DNA of 64,000 nt, taken from contig CM070576.1 of the NCBI GenBank assembly GCA_036346355.1, positions 59,877,712 through 59,941,711 of the forward strand. Direction: 5' to 3'. Shown one piece after another: positions 12,100 to 23,137 of this stretch (position 1 is its first letter; every line of letters starts with the position of its first letter). A model generated the notes under the pieces. That model saw only the letters and a list, made by a program, of their open reading frames with translations. It did not search any database and was not told where the DNA came from. The stretch comes from Rhipidocladum racemiflorum. Taxonomy: Eukaryota; Streptophyta; Magnoliopsida; Poales; Poaceae. The translations under genes and the position numbers were made by a program.

Positions 12100-14240
12100 T
12101 AAATCCTCCTCACCGTGATAGTCCTATTCAAGAGGTAGTTAAATATTGTTTGTTTCTTAGTTTCCTTTGTATCGCTTTTTTTTATGCTTCTGCACAAAAG
12201 ATTCTTACAGGATGAGTTCTTCTCTGGGCTAATTATCTGCCGCAACGACCACAGCCATGTTTTTGAGGAATGATGTTCTTGTTGTCTTTCACATTATTGA
12301 CTCCTGCTTGGTAAACATTTCCGTCTACCTATCTATCATCCATTTATCTTGGCTAGCATTCTGATAATGAAGCTAGATTGTAGAACCAATGCTTCTAGGA
12401 AACTAAATTTTATTGGGATGATAAGGTAGTCTTGGATGTTGATTACAGATCATATCACGGGGTGGAAGGCCTTGAATTCTAATCAGCTTTCGTTGACTGT
12501 ATGAGGGCAACAGAATGCCCCTTGAAGAAGCCAAGCGGGATATGAGGTACCCCCGCTACAGGTCTTTCAGTATCTGCTAATTTTCTGCTTTCTAATATTT
12601 CTTGTGCTTGCTTCTGTACGTCGAGGTCATTAAGGCTGCACAATCTTGAATGGATGTGATTATTCCAGCTGCTCAAAAAAAAGTCCTTAAGTCGATTGCT
12701 TAAGATGAGATAAGATAAATGCTTTATTGAAATTTGAGAACATGCATTTGGCTAAGTGCATTGCTTCTGCTATTTTATTCCAATTCTTATGTGTCATGTA
12801 TTGCTATACTTGAAAGATACCATTTTACTGCTCTCTGTGCTGTAGATATTGCTGGTCTCTTTGTGCTATGGTTATAGGTAACTGTAGATTCTATATTAAC
12901 CAACTTCGAGTACGTAAAGTATAGCTATCGAGATTCCTGACTGTTAGCAGTGGTTCGTACTTGGAAACTTGATTTTACAAAAGAGCTACACTGAAAATAA
13001 ATAAATAAAAATTAGTTAAGATACAGAGGAATTTAATAATAATTTGAAGTTCTGAACTTTGAATGTTCACCTAAAGTAAGGCATAATGCAAGCCTAACAT
13101 GAACCTATCGGTCATCTTCTTAGATATTATTCTATACATGGTAGATTAGCAGTCTTCGCATTATCTTACTTTTGAGTTGTTAATATGCCTTGTTCTCTGT
13201 CTTTGTAATGATTCTACCTGTGCATACACCGTATTGTCCTTATGTTTGGATATCTACTGAGCCTAATATGAGTTGCCCATCAATAATTTAGTTACCATGT
13301 ATGGCTAATTCCATATGTATCAGTATGGAGAAGCATGTACCAGTCACTCCAGCAATGGCAATCACACATATTTTTTTATTGTTTGAGAACAGAGATTGTT
13401 TAACCCGTTTGAATTAACTTAATGTTGTAACGATAAAAAATATCTGTCTCTTTTTCTGATAACTGGATAAAGTTGGTTGTAAAAGAAAGCATATTTAATA
13501 TGCTGCCGGTCTATTCTGCTCAGACTACCCAAGTCATTGTGTCACAAGCAATGTTTCAAAGTTCCTGGCTAATTTGAGTACGTGCCTAGGGAATTAGATG
13601 AAAGAAAAGCCTCTCATCGAATTTGCAGCATAAAGAATTTTTACATATTAACTACCGCTTTCTTTTATTTCTATCAATATTGCTGCTTATATTTCTAACT
13701 TAGTTACTACCACCTTCTTTTACCTTTGCAGGTGTTGCTACTTATATTTCTAACATTCAGGATGGAGTTATATGACACCTAAAATCCTATATAGGTCGTG
13801 AAGAAATACACTTCGACAGCTATTCCTCATCTAGCATTTAATATGCGAGTACTTATTTTTTGGAGATGCAAATATTTTCTCTCATGGAATTTTATTTGTC
13901 TACTCCGCGTATAACGCCGAAGGCCTACTCTAAACCTGAAAGAATAGGTTTCGGTAGCAATTACTCATCCGATATGTAGTTTATATATGCTTCCTTTTCT
14001 AGAATACAACTGGTTTTCTGTTATCGTGGATTAGCTGTAGAGTTCATCAATAAAATGCTGGGATTCAGGCGAAAGGATTAAATTGGTTTGTCCATAAATA
14101 ATTACTTTTTTCTCTGCCACAACTCCATTCAATTAAATGCTTGGTAAATATTATATTTCAACTTTCCTTCATTTTTGTCCTCCAATTAAAGAGAGTAAAG
14201 TTTGCCTTTCCTCTTAGTTACTATGGGTAAAAAATGCTAC
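12100..14240 (+). other. Helitron interior without recognised genes
   Basis: AT-rich intron-like DNA. A short open stretch near 12480-12545 (ending ...EEAKRDMR before a GTACCC) may be another exon scrap, but I cannot support it. Otherwise nothing is recognised. Confidence 0.3.
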
Positions 14241-14241
14241 T

Positions 14242-14444
14242 CTTAATAAAGAAAATCATGATGAGCTGATTAATGCTGCGACCACCAGATGCCTTTCATT
14301 TCAGAGTTCAAACCAAACGTGCTCGGTAAAATCTGGTGAAGAATACAATGAAGCAGCCATTAGAGAGACTGAAGTTGATAGCTACACCACCAAATTCGAC
14401 AGTCAGCATTTTGCTTTACTGTTGTGTCGAAGTATGATATCCAG
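14242..14444 (+). pseudogene. Unidentified captured exon-like ORF
   Basis: Open from LNKENHDELINAATTRC through KFDSQHFALLLCRSMISR to a CAG|GTCAAC donor. The left border is unclear. No known domain was recognised. Its position inside the putative Helitron suggests another captured fragment. Confidence 0.3.
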
Positions 14445-15695
14445 GTCAACCAATCCCATTGGGTGCAAAACCTTGGCTCAGTATATCACTACTTATATTG
14501 TCCCTTAATCGTATGTATCTCATCCAAAACATTTGTTGTTGTTTATAGCTTCATCATTCTGTGATCATTTAACATAAAATTGTTCCTTTGTATTCCCTGC
14601 AGTTCTATTAGAGATAACTAGAATGTACCTTCCCTTGCCTGATTGTTTTTTCCTGTAACCTAATAGTACTGATAATATCATAGTTGAATGACATAATCAA
14701 CTGCACTTTTAATTTTTGTTTGTTAGGACATGGACAGTCTTTACCATGCTTTAAGAAACCCCTTAAACTTCTGCATTCTTGCGAATAAGATTTCGTACCA
14801 AAATTCTAGGCTAGCTATCTATAATCTGTCTACTTACCATGGTGTGTTCCTTTTGCTGTGAATACCTGATCAAACGTTATTAATGTAGTTGGCTTTGTCA
14901 TTATTGACGTTCACCTGCTATCAGATATTACTTATAGAATTCATCAATGAAACTGTTAGATTCGAATGAATACATTAAATCTGTTAGTCCATACGTAATT
15001 AGTATTTTCCGTGCCATCCGTCCCTTGAATTAGATTCTTGATGAGTATTATATTTCAGCTTCCCTGCATCTTTCCCCTTCGGTTAAAAAGAATAAAATTC
15101 GACTTTCCATTTCTAAAATATTTTAGGCCTAATCTTTACCAGACAAACAAAATTATTAACGGCGCGGCATGACGCGCAGATCTTCCTAGTTGTTCATATA
15201 TCACCGCCATTCACCAGTGCCCCCACTTCGCTCAGCGACTCGTGAGCTAAAATCATGTCCAGGGCAATAGCCGCAAACAAATCCGCGTCCCCCAGCTAGC
15301 ACAGGCACACATGGCCGCATGAATGCTACAAAGAGAACGCCAGAAGCAAGCAACTGGCCTGTGCCATCGCAGGGGAGCAGCCGGCGACGACGGCATCCAC
15401 GGCCGAACCCGCTCCGCCACCGGCCGAAACCACCTCCCAGGCCGCCCTGACCGCCTCCCGGAAAGGCCAGGTGCTGACCATCACCGGAAACACCACGCCC
15501 CCTCCCTCCGCCCCTCCGCCACTCGACGCCTGGTTAAAATCCCCCCACCCCCCAAAACCCCAGCGATCCATCATTGATGCTACAAAACAATCCAAAATTT
15601 GCAAAGCCGAATCGAATCGGATCAACACTCACCAAGCAACAGCTGAACCGTAGCCGCAGGAGACCTAGGAGAAGCCGCGCGTTGCTCCGGCCCAT

Positions 15696-15926
15696 GGAAG
15701 CTGGGTGTTGCAGTGGATCGTGGATTGGTTAAGTGGTGACTGGTGCTGGGCTTACCGCGATCTTCCAATATAGCGCGGTTTGTGGTTGCCCGCCCCACGT
15801 GTCAGTGGCCTGCCATGGCACGACTTCCATGTGGGACCCGCATGTCGGTGAGCTTTTCCGCGTTTGCATAGCCTGCCACTCCCACAGGACGGGCTGGTGC
15901 CCCCAAATACCCTAGTGGCGGCGGCG
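15696..15926. promoter_or_regulatory. Divergent promoter between asparaginase pseudogene and small membrane-protein gene
   Basis: Only 231 bp separate the minus-strand ATG at 15695 from the plus-strand ATG at 15927, so the two genes share one upstream region. It contains a G-box/ABRE-type CACGTGTC at 15796-15803. No clear TATA box is visible. The asparaginase side is dead, so the region should now serve mainly the rightward gene. Confidence 0.45.
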
Positions 15927-16325
15927 ATGGATGAGCGTGGTGGAGGCGGCGGGGAGGTGGAGATGTGGACGTGGTGGGCGGGGGCGAGCGCGGCGCAGGC
16001 GGCGGCCGGGGTGGCGTGGTTCCGGCGAGGCAGGGGCGGCGCGGCGGTGGCGATGCCGTTCAAGGCGTTCGCCATCGCCACCCTCTTCGTCGGCGCCGGA
16101 GCCACCGCCGTCACCGCGGGAGTGCTCGCCGCGGGCGTCGGATCGGTAAGACGGGGAGCCAAAACTCTCTTCCCCTGCGGCGAATTCTGCGACCTGGTTG
16201 CGACAAATCTGTACTGACGAGGGTGCGCGTCTGTGTATCTGCAGGTGGAGGAGATGGAGGCCGTCGGCGCGAGCATCCGGAGGTGGATGGGAGCTCCTCC
16301 TCGCCGAGCGGAGGGAGGAGACTAA
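15927..16325 (+). CDS. Small two-exon membrane protein (99 aa), intact
   Basis: Exon 1 is 15927-16145 and exon 2 is 16245-16325, joined across a 99-bp GT-AG intron (GTAAGA donor, CTGCAG acceptor). The product has an N-terminal acidic/Gly-rich part with MWTWWAGASA (residues 13-22), a basic stretch WFRRGRGG (31-38), a hydrophobic helix at about 47-72 (FAIATLFVGAGATAV...) and a charged tail with SIRRWMGAPPRR. I recognise it only as resembling uncharacterised plant single-pass membrane proteins; no function can be given. The start is chosen because the ATG opens the frame just after the CpG-rich leader and gives the shortest sensible N-terminus. An upstream in-frame extension to 15864 lacks protein-like composition. 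It is one of only four intact genes in the window. Confidence 0.65.
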
Positions 16326-16960
16326 CCAGCACATTGCGAGCGCGAGTTCAAGCGATTTGATCAAGGAAACTACTAGAGCGGCAAAGGTTGCATTGCATGT
16401 GATCTAGACTGCCTCGCATAATCCCATTTGGGAGCTAAATGCACGCGTGCCTGGCGTTTTGAACTGGAAATGCAAAGCAATAATCACCTATGTATACTCT
16501 GTAACTTTGCGGCGAAAGCTTGTTTGCTCAAATTTGATCTTGTCTGCTGGATCACCAGTGTAGTGTATGATCGTCCCTCTAATGGAAACTCGGCGAACTG
16601 CTTGTCGAAGATTTGGTTGGAATTCCTGGGGGGCAAAAATGGTTGGAATCATCGCAAATTCGTGATCTGCCGGCAGTAAGGCTAACTCCTTTTCTTTCTG
16701 CTACGACGCTCGCAACGAAAGATCTTGTCGCACGAAGCCACCAGCCCACCAAGCGGCGAGTTAGACCTAGACGGCGACTCGACACAGAATATCCTGGGCC
16801 ATGGAAATCGGCGTTCGTGGGGCCTGGGGGTTGGAGCGGTTAGCCGCCCGGGAGTTCGTGCGCCCGCTACGGCCCGGCGCGAATGAAACCCATCCGTCCG
16901 ATCCCCAACCGACGCTCTGCATCGCATTTCTTTTGAGGGCGCGTCTCTCGATCGGCGAGG
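16326..16960 (+). other. 3' flank of the small gene, no further gene
   Basis: Probable 3' UTR and spacer. Overlapping frames on both strands from 16580 on are GC-driven and have no recognised domain. Confidence 0.3.
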
Positions 16961-16962
16961 CA

Positions 16963-17101
16963 ATGTCGCGAGGGAGCACCTGGCGGTGCGCAAAGGGCCG
17001 TGGATGGCGGAGGAGGACGATGTGCTGCTGGAGCTCCATTCGATCCAAAGGCCTCCTGCCGCACCGGGCCACCGGCAAGGGTCAACAAGCTCGGGCCAAA
17101 C
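16963..17101 (+). pseudogene. R2R3-MYB exon remnant, DUO1-like
   Basis: The frame VRKGPWMAEEDDVLLE is the start of a MYB R2 repeat. It stops at an internal deletion and resumes in another frame as WSSIRSKGLLP, then after a second deletion as VNKL, ending at an AAC|GTAAGC donor. WSSIRSKGLL and VNKLRPN-type residues are characteristic of the DUO1 subgroup, the male-germline MYB of plants. The first deletion is bounded by the repeat TGGAG (17029-17033). The R3 repeat and later exons are not found. Non-functional. Confidence 0.6.
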
Positions 17102-17189
17102 GTAAGCGCAATTCTCGCTTCAGCTTGGTATTTCGATTAAGTTTGTGCACACACGGGCTTGCAAATGCAGTAGTGTAATTTAAGTGATA

Positions 17190-17451
17190 CTAGTTGTATG
17201 CCCGTGCGTTGCTACGAAAAACAAAATTGATAACAAAAAATAAAGATTAAAAAAAATCACAAAATCAAACATATATCTTTAACGCTTCGTTTCTTGCGAA
17301 AGCTGGCTAATTAAAGCAACGCTTCATTTCTTGCGTAGGGCAATTAAGCAGGGTAATTAAGTATGGCAATTAAGCAGGGCAATTAAGCGGCAATTAATGA
17401 CGTGGGAAGAATGAACCACTGCCACCAAGTGCTGCTTTAGAATAGTAGAGA
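17190..17451 (-). mobile_element. Small non-autonomous Helitron (262 bp)
   Basis: On the minus strand the 5' end is TCTCTACTATTCTAAAGC (from 17451) and the 3' end is GCACGGGCATACAACTAG (to 17190) followed by T. A hairpin-forming 'gcaacgcacggg' block lies before the CTAG. The interior has repeated 'caattaag' units. The same family occurs at 42072 and 60358. The base before the 5' TC is G rather than the expected A. Confidence 0.65.
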
Positions 17452-17505
17452 CACTGGTAATAGTTGTAAGTATCATTGATTAACAATGGCCGGCACTGCT
17501 GGTTT

Positions 17506-17532
17506 GAGAGAGAGAGAGAGAGAGAGAGAGAG
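17506..17532. repeat. (GA)n microsatellite
   Basis: Uninterrupted GA dinucleotides, about 13 units. Confidence 0.95.
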
Positions 17533-19176
17533 CAAGTATAACATTAGTTAGTGAGAGGTGCTTCTATGCTCTTTCTTTTTAAAATTGCACAAATATTAAA
17601 GTATAAGTGAAGGGTAGATGAGGATTACTAACTCTTTATTAGCTTCAAGATTTGTGCAACTTGTATTAGGAGGGACCGCCTGCAGCTGACCCAAAAAACA
17701 TCATATGTGGGCTTGACTTAGGGCAACATAACTGCATCCACCAACGGTCCAGTTTACCCAATGGCATCCACCAACAGTCCAGATTACCTCGGCACCCGAG
17801 CGAGCACACCAACCGAGCGAGCCCCACGGCCACAGATTCCGCAGACTCTCTCGGTCGCGTGTTTCGAGTGGTGACGGACACTGCTCACCTGCGTCCGCTA
17901 GCCCAAGCTTCTGCTGATTCAGGTACAACCGGTCACCAAAACCTAATCTTTCATGGCTAGTAGTCTCCCTAGGGCCTACTAGATCGCGCCTGTGCTTTTC
18001 TCGCGGGGAAAATCAAGTCCTTTTGCTTGGTCTGTGCCGTTCTTGGCTGTTCTGTTGATCTTGTTGGTTGGATTCGGAGGAGAGGTGGAGGGTTTGGATG
18101 GGTTGGGTTCGGAGGGGCGGAGAAGTTGTGGGTGTTTCTGGGTTGCATAGGAAAGCTCTTGGATTATTTTGAGGTGGCTGGGAAAGCATAGGCGATCAAC
18201 TTTTCCTTCCGGTAAAAAATGTTCCTTTTCTATATAGGTGATGCATAAGATTTTTCGGAATTTTTTGGGTGTGAACAATGTTAAATTTACTGTGGTTAGG
18301 CATGAGGTAGAGTCGTCATTTTACACATTTTGAGTTATAAATTTGTGGTGAATGCGTACATGTGGTTCCCGTTTTAGTTTGTGCAACAGAACTGGCTACG
18401 TTTGATATTGCAGATAGCTGAGTAGGTTAAATTTGTTGTGGTGGAGTACAAAGATTGTTTGCCTTTTCAGTTTTCTGCAATAGAAGATAATTATTTAGCA
18501 TTGGTTAATTTTAAGGGCCATTTTATTGATTTTATTTGAGTTTCCGTTCTGCAGACATGTTTGGACGTATGCCAAGGAAGAGGTGAAGAGCAACAACAAC
18601 AAGTACTATGAGGTACTTGGTGTCTCTAAGACCGTGAGCCAGGATGAGATCAAGAAGGCGTACCAGGAGGCTTCCATAAAGAACCACCCAGACAAGGGTG
18701 GAGACCCAGAAAAGGTGAAGATGGGTGACATGAAGTTACTTGAATTTAGACATTTTCGTTCGTTTGACAATTGTTTGATGGGTTGGACAATTCAAAGAAT
18801 TGTCTCAAGCTTATGAGGTGCTTAGTGATTCTGAGAAAAGGGACATATACGACCAATATGGGGAGGATGCTCTTAAGGAGGGCATGGGAGGAGGCGGTGA
18901 CTTCCATAATCCGTTTGACATATTTGAGCAATTTTTTGGCAGTGGTGCCTTTGGGGGTAATGCAAATGATTTGTCTTAAGCGTTTCTATGTTTTTTCCCG
19001 CAAATTATTTACTCACATAAAGTTTTGTGGTTAAAAGGGAGTAGCTCAAGAATGCGCAGACAGAAACGCGGTGAAGATGTGGTGCATGCTTTGAAGATGT
19101 CTTTAGAAGATGTTTATAATGGAGCTACAAAGAAACTATCTTGGTCACGAAACATTCTTTGCCCAAAGTGCAAGGG

Positions 19177-20888
19177 GTAAGTCTTTGTAAGTTATTGTGG
19201 GTACTTAATTTTCCACCTGGAAGAAACATTGTTCAAATTTTGTAATACAAGCTGTAAGCTATTGACCTTTTACTTGCATTCTCCATATCCCATCTAATTG
19301 AAAGTTTGTGTGAAGAATAGAACTACAAGGGTTGATTATCATTGTATGTGCAATCAAGTCTTGTTCCATCACAAGTTTGGTTTGTTCATTATGTTCTGAG
19401 CGTTTGTATAATAGAAAGCTATGTCGATCAAATTGATTCTGATGGTAAGAAGAGGAATTCATGGAATACAATCATTAAGGGGAAGTTAAATGGGATGTTC
19501 TTAGAATTTTTGGTCGCCTATTACTATGGTTTTTGTTTTACCTGCCAAATTTCCATCAATAGTGCGCGATGGTATCATTACTTGCATAGCAGGTTGCTGT
19601 TATCGTCTTGAATAGAATATTCAAATTACACGGTGCCTCATCAGTATGTGTTGTTGGATTATCTGTGGGCTTGTAGGATGCAATTGATAAGCAAGTTTTT
19701 TGGAGTTTACCTCTGGTATCTTTGGTATCAATATTGGGAGTCAAAACCTGCACTTTAAGATGCCAGTATTCATAAGTGTTGTCCTCACATTTGCACTTTA
19801 GAATTTATGGAGTACTCTATGGAGTGCTTCTTCAGGAACAGTGGAAACTCGTGATACCCTTAACATTTAAAATGCATGTAATTGAGATGCATGGAACCTG
19901 ATCACATGTTTTCACGTCTTCCTGGATAAATGCTTTCACATGTGTTATTCTGCTTAGGTTGTTCTGTTTCAATCTATCCCTTGCAACTCATGAATGTTGG
20001 GCCTTCCAATGCCGATGCGTAACCTTGAAGTCACTGGTGCCACTGCCAACGCCTGTGTCATCCAATAATTTCAGATTTTTTTTTTCATTTGAACTCCTTT
20101 TGTTCTTAAAACTTGAACTTTGGAATTTAAGAACAGGGCAAACATAGTTTCCTACAACCTGAACCAACTTCCTTACTAGTATAACAAGGATTTGTTGTAA
20201 CATTTAGGAGGCATGTTGTATTCCATGCTAAAGATAATGTTTGTGCTAGACCTGTGTATATTATAATAGAAAGTTTGTAGTGTTAGTGTATAAATCCTGA
20301 TTGAGATGTCTATGTGTAGGTCAGCCTCAGACCAAGTTTGCAATGACTGGTCAATTTTTTCACTCATATAAATACACAATCCAATGGGTGACCAAACCAA
20401 GTCTCCTATTTTAGAAAGAAGGGATTCAATTGAGATCCACTGCTGCCGAACCCAACCCATGTAGTACTTAGTACCTAGTACCTACTATATCAGGCCCCAA
20501 CTGACTGATCTTTTGAGCCCTCACCATTTTCAAATGTTCTAGTTAAGCTAGGATAGTCCTCATTCTGTTGAATCACCTCTCAACTTGTATTCCCATCAAT
20601 TTGGTTGTGTGAATACATACTAGGCCCACATTAGACTTTCGGGTCACAATCTAACCCGCTCATCACCACCCCAGTGAACCTTAAAACAAAGTCCACCTCA
20701 GTTCCCCTTCTACTAACTCATTGTCCCATTCAAACCCACCTGACACCGCGCCATTTATTTGGCCCATTCCAGCCTCAGGTTTATTGACCCTTACTGAGCT
20801 GTAGCTATCTCCACAAAAAATTTATCCTGTATTTTTCTGTTTTGACTGTGTGATGTCACTTTCTGTTTCTTCTTTTATCTACTTTTAG
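19177..20888 (+). other. Large intron of the DnaJ pseudogene
   Basis: 1.7-kb GT-AG intron (GTAAGT donor, TTTTAG acceptor). I see no recognisable element or gene inside. The open frames are short and AT-rich. Confidence 0.6.
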
Positions 20889-21968
20889 AAAAGGGTCCAA
20901 ATCTGGAGCACTAGGAACATGCTATGGTTGTCATGGTGTTGGAATGAAGACTATAACAAGGCATATTGGACTAGGCATGATCCAGCAATGAACATTGTTT
21001 GTCCTGAATGTAGAGGGTCAGGTATGCAACTCTTGATCCACATTTTCATCGACTAACTATGCTGTATCTTCCTGCAAAATGCAATTTTCTTGAGCCTGCC
21101 TTATGATTGAAATTTTGTGTAATTGATCAGGTGAAATCATAAGTGATGGGGATAAATGCCCAAACTGCATAGCTAGCAAAATTGTTAAGGAGAAAAGGGT
21201 GCTTGAGGTTCATATTGAGAAAGGGATGCAACATGGCCAAAAGATTGTATTCCAGGGTGAATCTGATGAAGTTGTGAGTTCATCTTGTCCTCTTATACCT
21301 GCACACATACCTGTAGCCATAAGATGCACACACATGCATCCACATATACATCCGTTGAGCTACTCAACATCACATGAATGTGTGCATGCACCAATTTTAA
21401 TGCTTCGATGTTCGTTTCATGTGTGTTGCAGCCTGATACAATGACAGGAGATATTGTTTTTATCTTGCAAGTTAAAGAACATCCAAGATTTAAGAGGAAA
21501 TATGATGAACTGTTCATTGAGCACACAATCTCTCTAACTGAGGCTTTGTGCGGGTTCCAATTCATTCTGACCCACCTTGACAGTAGGCAGCTTCTAATCA
21601 AGTCCAGCCCTGGCGAAGTTATTAAACCTGGTATGTCTGTCCTTTTAAATTCTGATGTTTTCGGTTTTCCACTTCGTAAGTCTATTTACCGTCTACGTTC
21701 TAATCAGTTGCCGATGTTTTTTAAAATGTATTGACTTGTATCTTTTGTTCAAATAGGTCAACACAAGGCTATAAACGATGAAGGTATGCCGCACCATGGC
21801 CGGCCTTTCATGAAGGGCCGTCTCTTTGTGAAATTCAATGTTGAGTTCCCTGAATCTGGTGCACTCTCCCCTGATCAATGCCGGGTACTTGAGAAGATCC
21901 TACCACGGAGGCCTGGGAGCCAATTGTCAGACATGGAGATGGATCAGTGCGAGGAGACCATCATGCAT

Positions 21969-21973
21969 GATGT
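21969..21973. repeat. Target-site duplication GATGT (left)
   Basis: GATGT immediately before the 5' LTR is repeated at 28217-28221 immediately after the 3' LTR. Confidence 0.95.
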
Positions 21974-23112
21974 TGAAGGATCGTTATTTTTGATCCAGTT
22001 GATTTTGATGATGAGTATTTGAAAAAGATTTGAAACCAGTTTGATATTTCGACAAGATTTATTTTTTGGTTTCTTTATTTGAAAAGATCTGAAATCAGTT
22101 TGATTATTTGAAAAGCTTTTTGATTTTTGCAAAGGTTTTTGTTCGTGTTTTGAAATCGTGTTATTAGAATATTTAATGCAATGCACTCCTGTGAGTGGTT
22201 GCATGGTTTAATGTGAGTCAAGTCGCGGACTTGTGCTCGGAATCGTTTTGTGGTTTGTTCATGTGCAGGTATTGCTCGAGGGCGAATGTGGTCGATGACG
22301 GGACTGGAACTAGGTTCATGGAGGAACTGAGGTTCGGGACTAGGTTCAGGGGGAACTGAGGTCTTGGTGGTCAAGGATGTCATGCGGGACGTTCGGGCTA
22401 AGAGAATGGTGCACATGAAGAATGGTTAGTCACGTGAGAATGGCATGAGGTCATTCGCGTGCAAAGTGTTAGTCACGTGAGTATGGTAGGGTTGCCATAC
22501 GGCGTGCAAGAGTTGTACTCGGCCAGGTTGGGCCAAGTGGAGTTGTGTTGAATACATGCTCTTTCTAGGATTAGGAGTGGGAATCCTTTTAGGATTAGGA
22601 ATCCTTCTAGGATTAGGACTCCTTCTAGGATTAGGTGTGTTTGCCTTCTTTAAATAGAGGGGTTGCCTCCTGTTGAAGGCAATCAAGCTTTGAGCAAGCT
22701 TTAGGGTTGTACTCTTTTGTTTGGAGTATTTTAGACAAAAGAAAGGAGAAATAAAGATCAAATTCATCAAATCTTTCGGCGAGCTACAATTCTAGTTAGA
22801 TTTATTCTCGCCATCTTCTGGAACAGTAAGTTTGCGAAGGTCATAACTTTTGATCCGTAAGTCCGATTGAGCTGATTCTTTTTGGGTTTGATTCGTATTG
22901 GAATCTAGTTTCTTGTGTCCAAATTTCAGATCGATCGGACAGTTAGATCTCCGGGAATTCGCGTTTTACCAAACCTCTATCATTCTGTTTTTTTCGAAAA
23001 CGAGGCAATTATTTGGTTCTATTTTGGGGTAAACTTTTAATAGATCAAGAATTTGGTTTTAGCTTCCGCACAATCATTCACCCCCCCTCTGATTGCTATA
23101 TTCGGTCCTACA
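21974..23112 (+). repeat. 5' LTR
   Basis: 1139 bp, TGAAGG...CCTACA. It contains about four copies of a 'ctaggattagga' motif at 22565-22640, followed by a TATA-like TTTAAATA near 22650, the likely U3 promoter. Confidence 0.95.
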
Positions 23113-23114
23113 AG

Positions 23115-23126
23115 TGGTATCAGAGC
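23115..23126 (+). other. Primer binding site
   Basis: TGGTATCAGAGC two bases after the LTR, complementary to the 3' end of plant initiator-Met tRNA, the usual Copia primer. Confidence 0.9.
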
Positions 23127-23137
23127 AAGGTTAAGGT

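Larger units (their letters stand above)
8600..15189 (+). mobile_element. Putative 6.6-kb Helitron carrying gene fragments
   Basis: The 5' end reads TCTTACTATATATTAATGG right after an A (8599). The 3' end is CTAG (15186-15189) followed by T, and lies 8 bp after a hairpin GCGCG-GCATGA-CGCGC. A-to-T insertion, a 5' TC, a 3' CTRR and a short 3' hairpin are the Helitron hallmarks. It sits in the second intron of the asparaginase pseudogene, whose exons resume on both sides in the opposite orientation. The interior holds plus-strand exon pieces with good splice borders (10351-10463, 10576-10642, 11968-12098, 14242-14444) and no Rep/helicase, so it would be non-autonomous. The boundaries are inferred from termini only. 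Confidence 0.6.
6458..15695 (-). pseudogene. Isoaspartyl peptidase/L-asparaginase (N-terminal nucleophile hydrolase) pseudogene
   Basis: Eight exons are traceable on the minus strand: 15695-15633 (signal-peptide-like MGRSNARLLLGLLRLRFSCCL), 15529-15359 (STWPFREAVRAAWEVVSAGG), 8481-8417 (VGPGGGSDE...TTLDALIMNG), 8309-7899, 7818-7760 (MGHVAVGTSTNG), 7096-6991 (GDGRIPGSSSYGD, ACGATGDGDIM) and 6669-6458; the short first exon and the rest match plant asparaginase-3-type proteins. The enzyme family cleaves itself before a catalytic Thr; the HNHDTISMAVID nucleophile motif survives in the 8309-7899 exon. Lesions: a deletion in exon 2 that removes the residues before CDGT and shifts frame, a GC instead of GT donor at 15358-15357, an extra G after GDDEFG, and several shifts plus a TAG in the last exon. 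The stop TAA is at 6460-6458. A Helitron-like element occupies the second intron. Confidence 0.85.
17650..21973 (+). pseudogene. Type-I DnaJ (ANJ1-like Hsp40) pseudogene, 5' part
   Basis: Probable non-coding exon to 17922 (CAG|GTACAA), then coding exons 18555-18714, 18791-18956, 19038-19176, 20889-21021, 21131-21273, 21432-21630 and 21757-21973. It shows a J domain (YYEVLGVSK, intact HPD in KNHPDKGGDP), a G-rich stretch (GMGGGGDF), zinc-finger cysteines (CPKCKG, CYGCHGVG, CPNC) and the C-terminal substrate-binding region (GDIVF, HTISLTEALCGFQF, DEGMP). This is the cytosolic co-chaperone layout that stimulates Hsp70. Lesions: the ATG at 18557 reads MFGRMPRKR then TGA, one base out of phase with the J domain; the acceptor before 18791 is AA, not AG; a missing base after MIQQ in the zinc-finger exon shifts frame. 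The last exon is then split by a retrotransposon. Confidence 0.85.

Noticed and set aside
18526..18816. J-domain frame as an intact small DnaJ gene
   Set aside because: It lacks an in-frame ATG at the proper place and runs into an intron; the other exons and lesions show it is part of a larger pseudogene.
22560..22640. Repeated 'ctaggattagga' motif as a CRISPR-like or telomere-like array
   Set aside because: Only about four short copies, present in both LTRs; part of the LTR promoter region.
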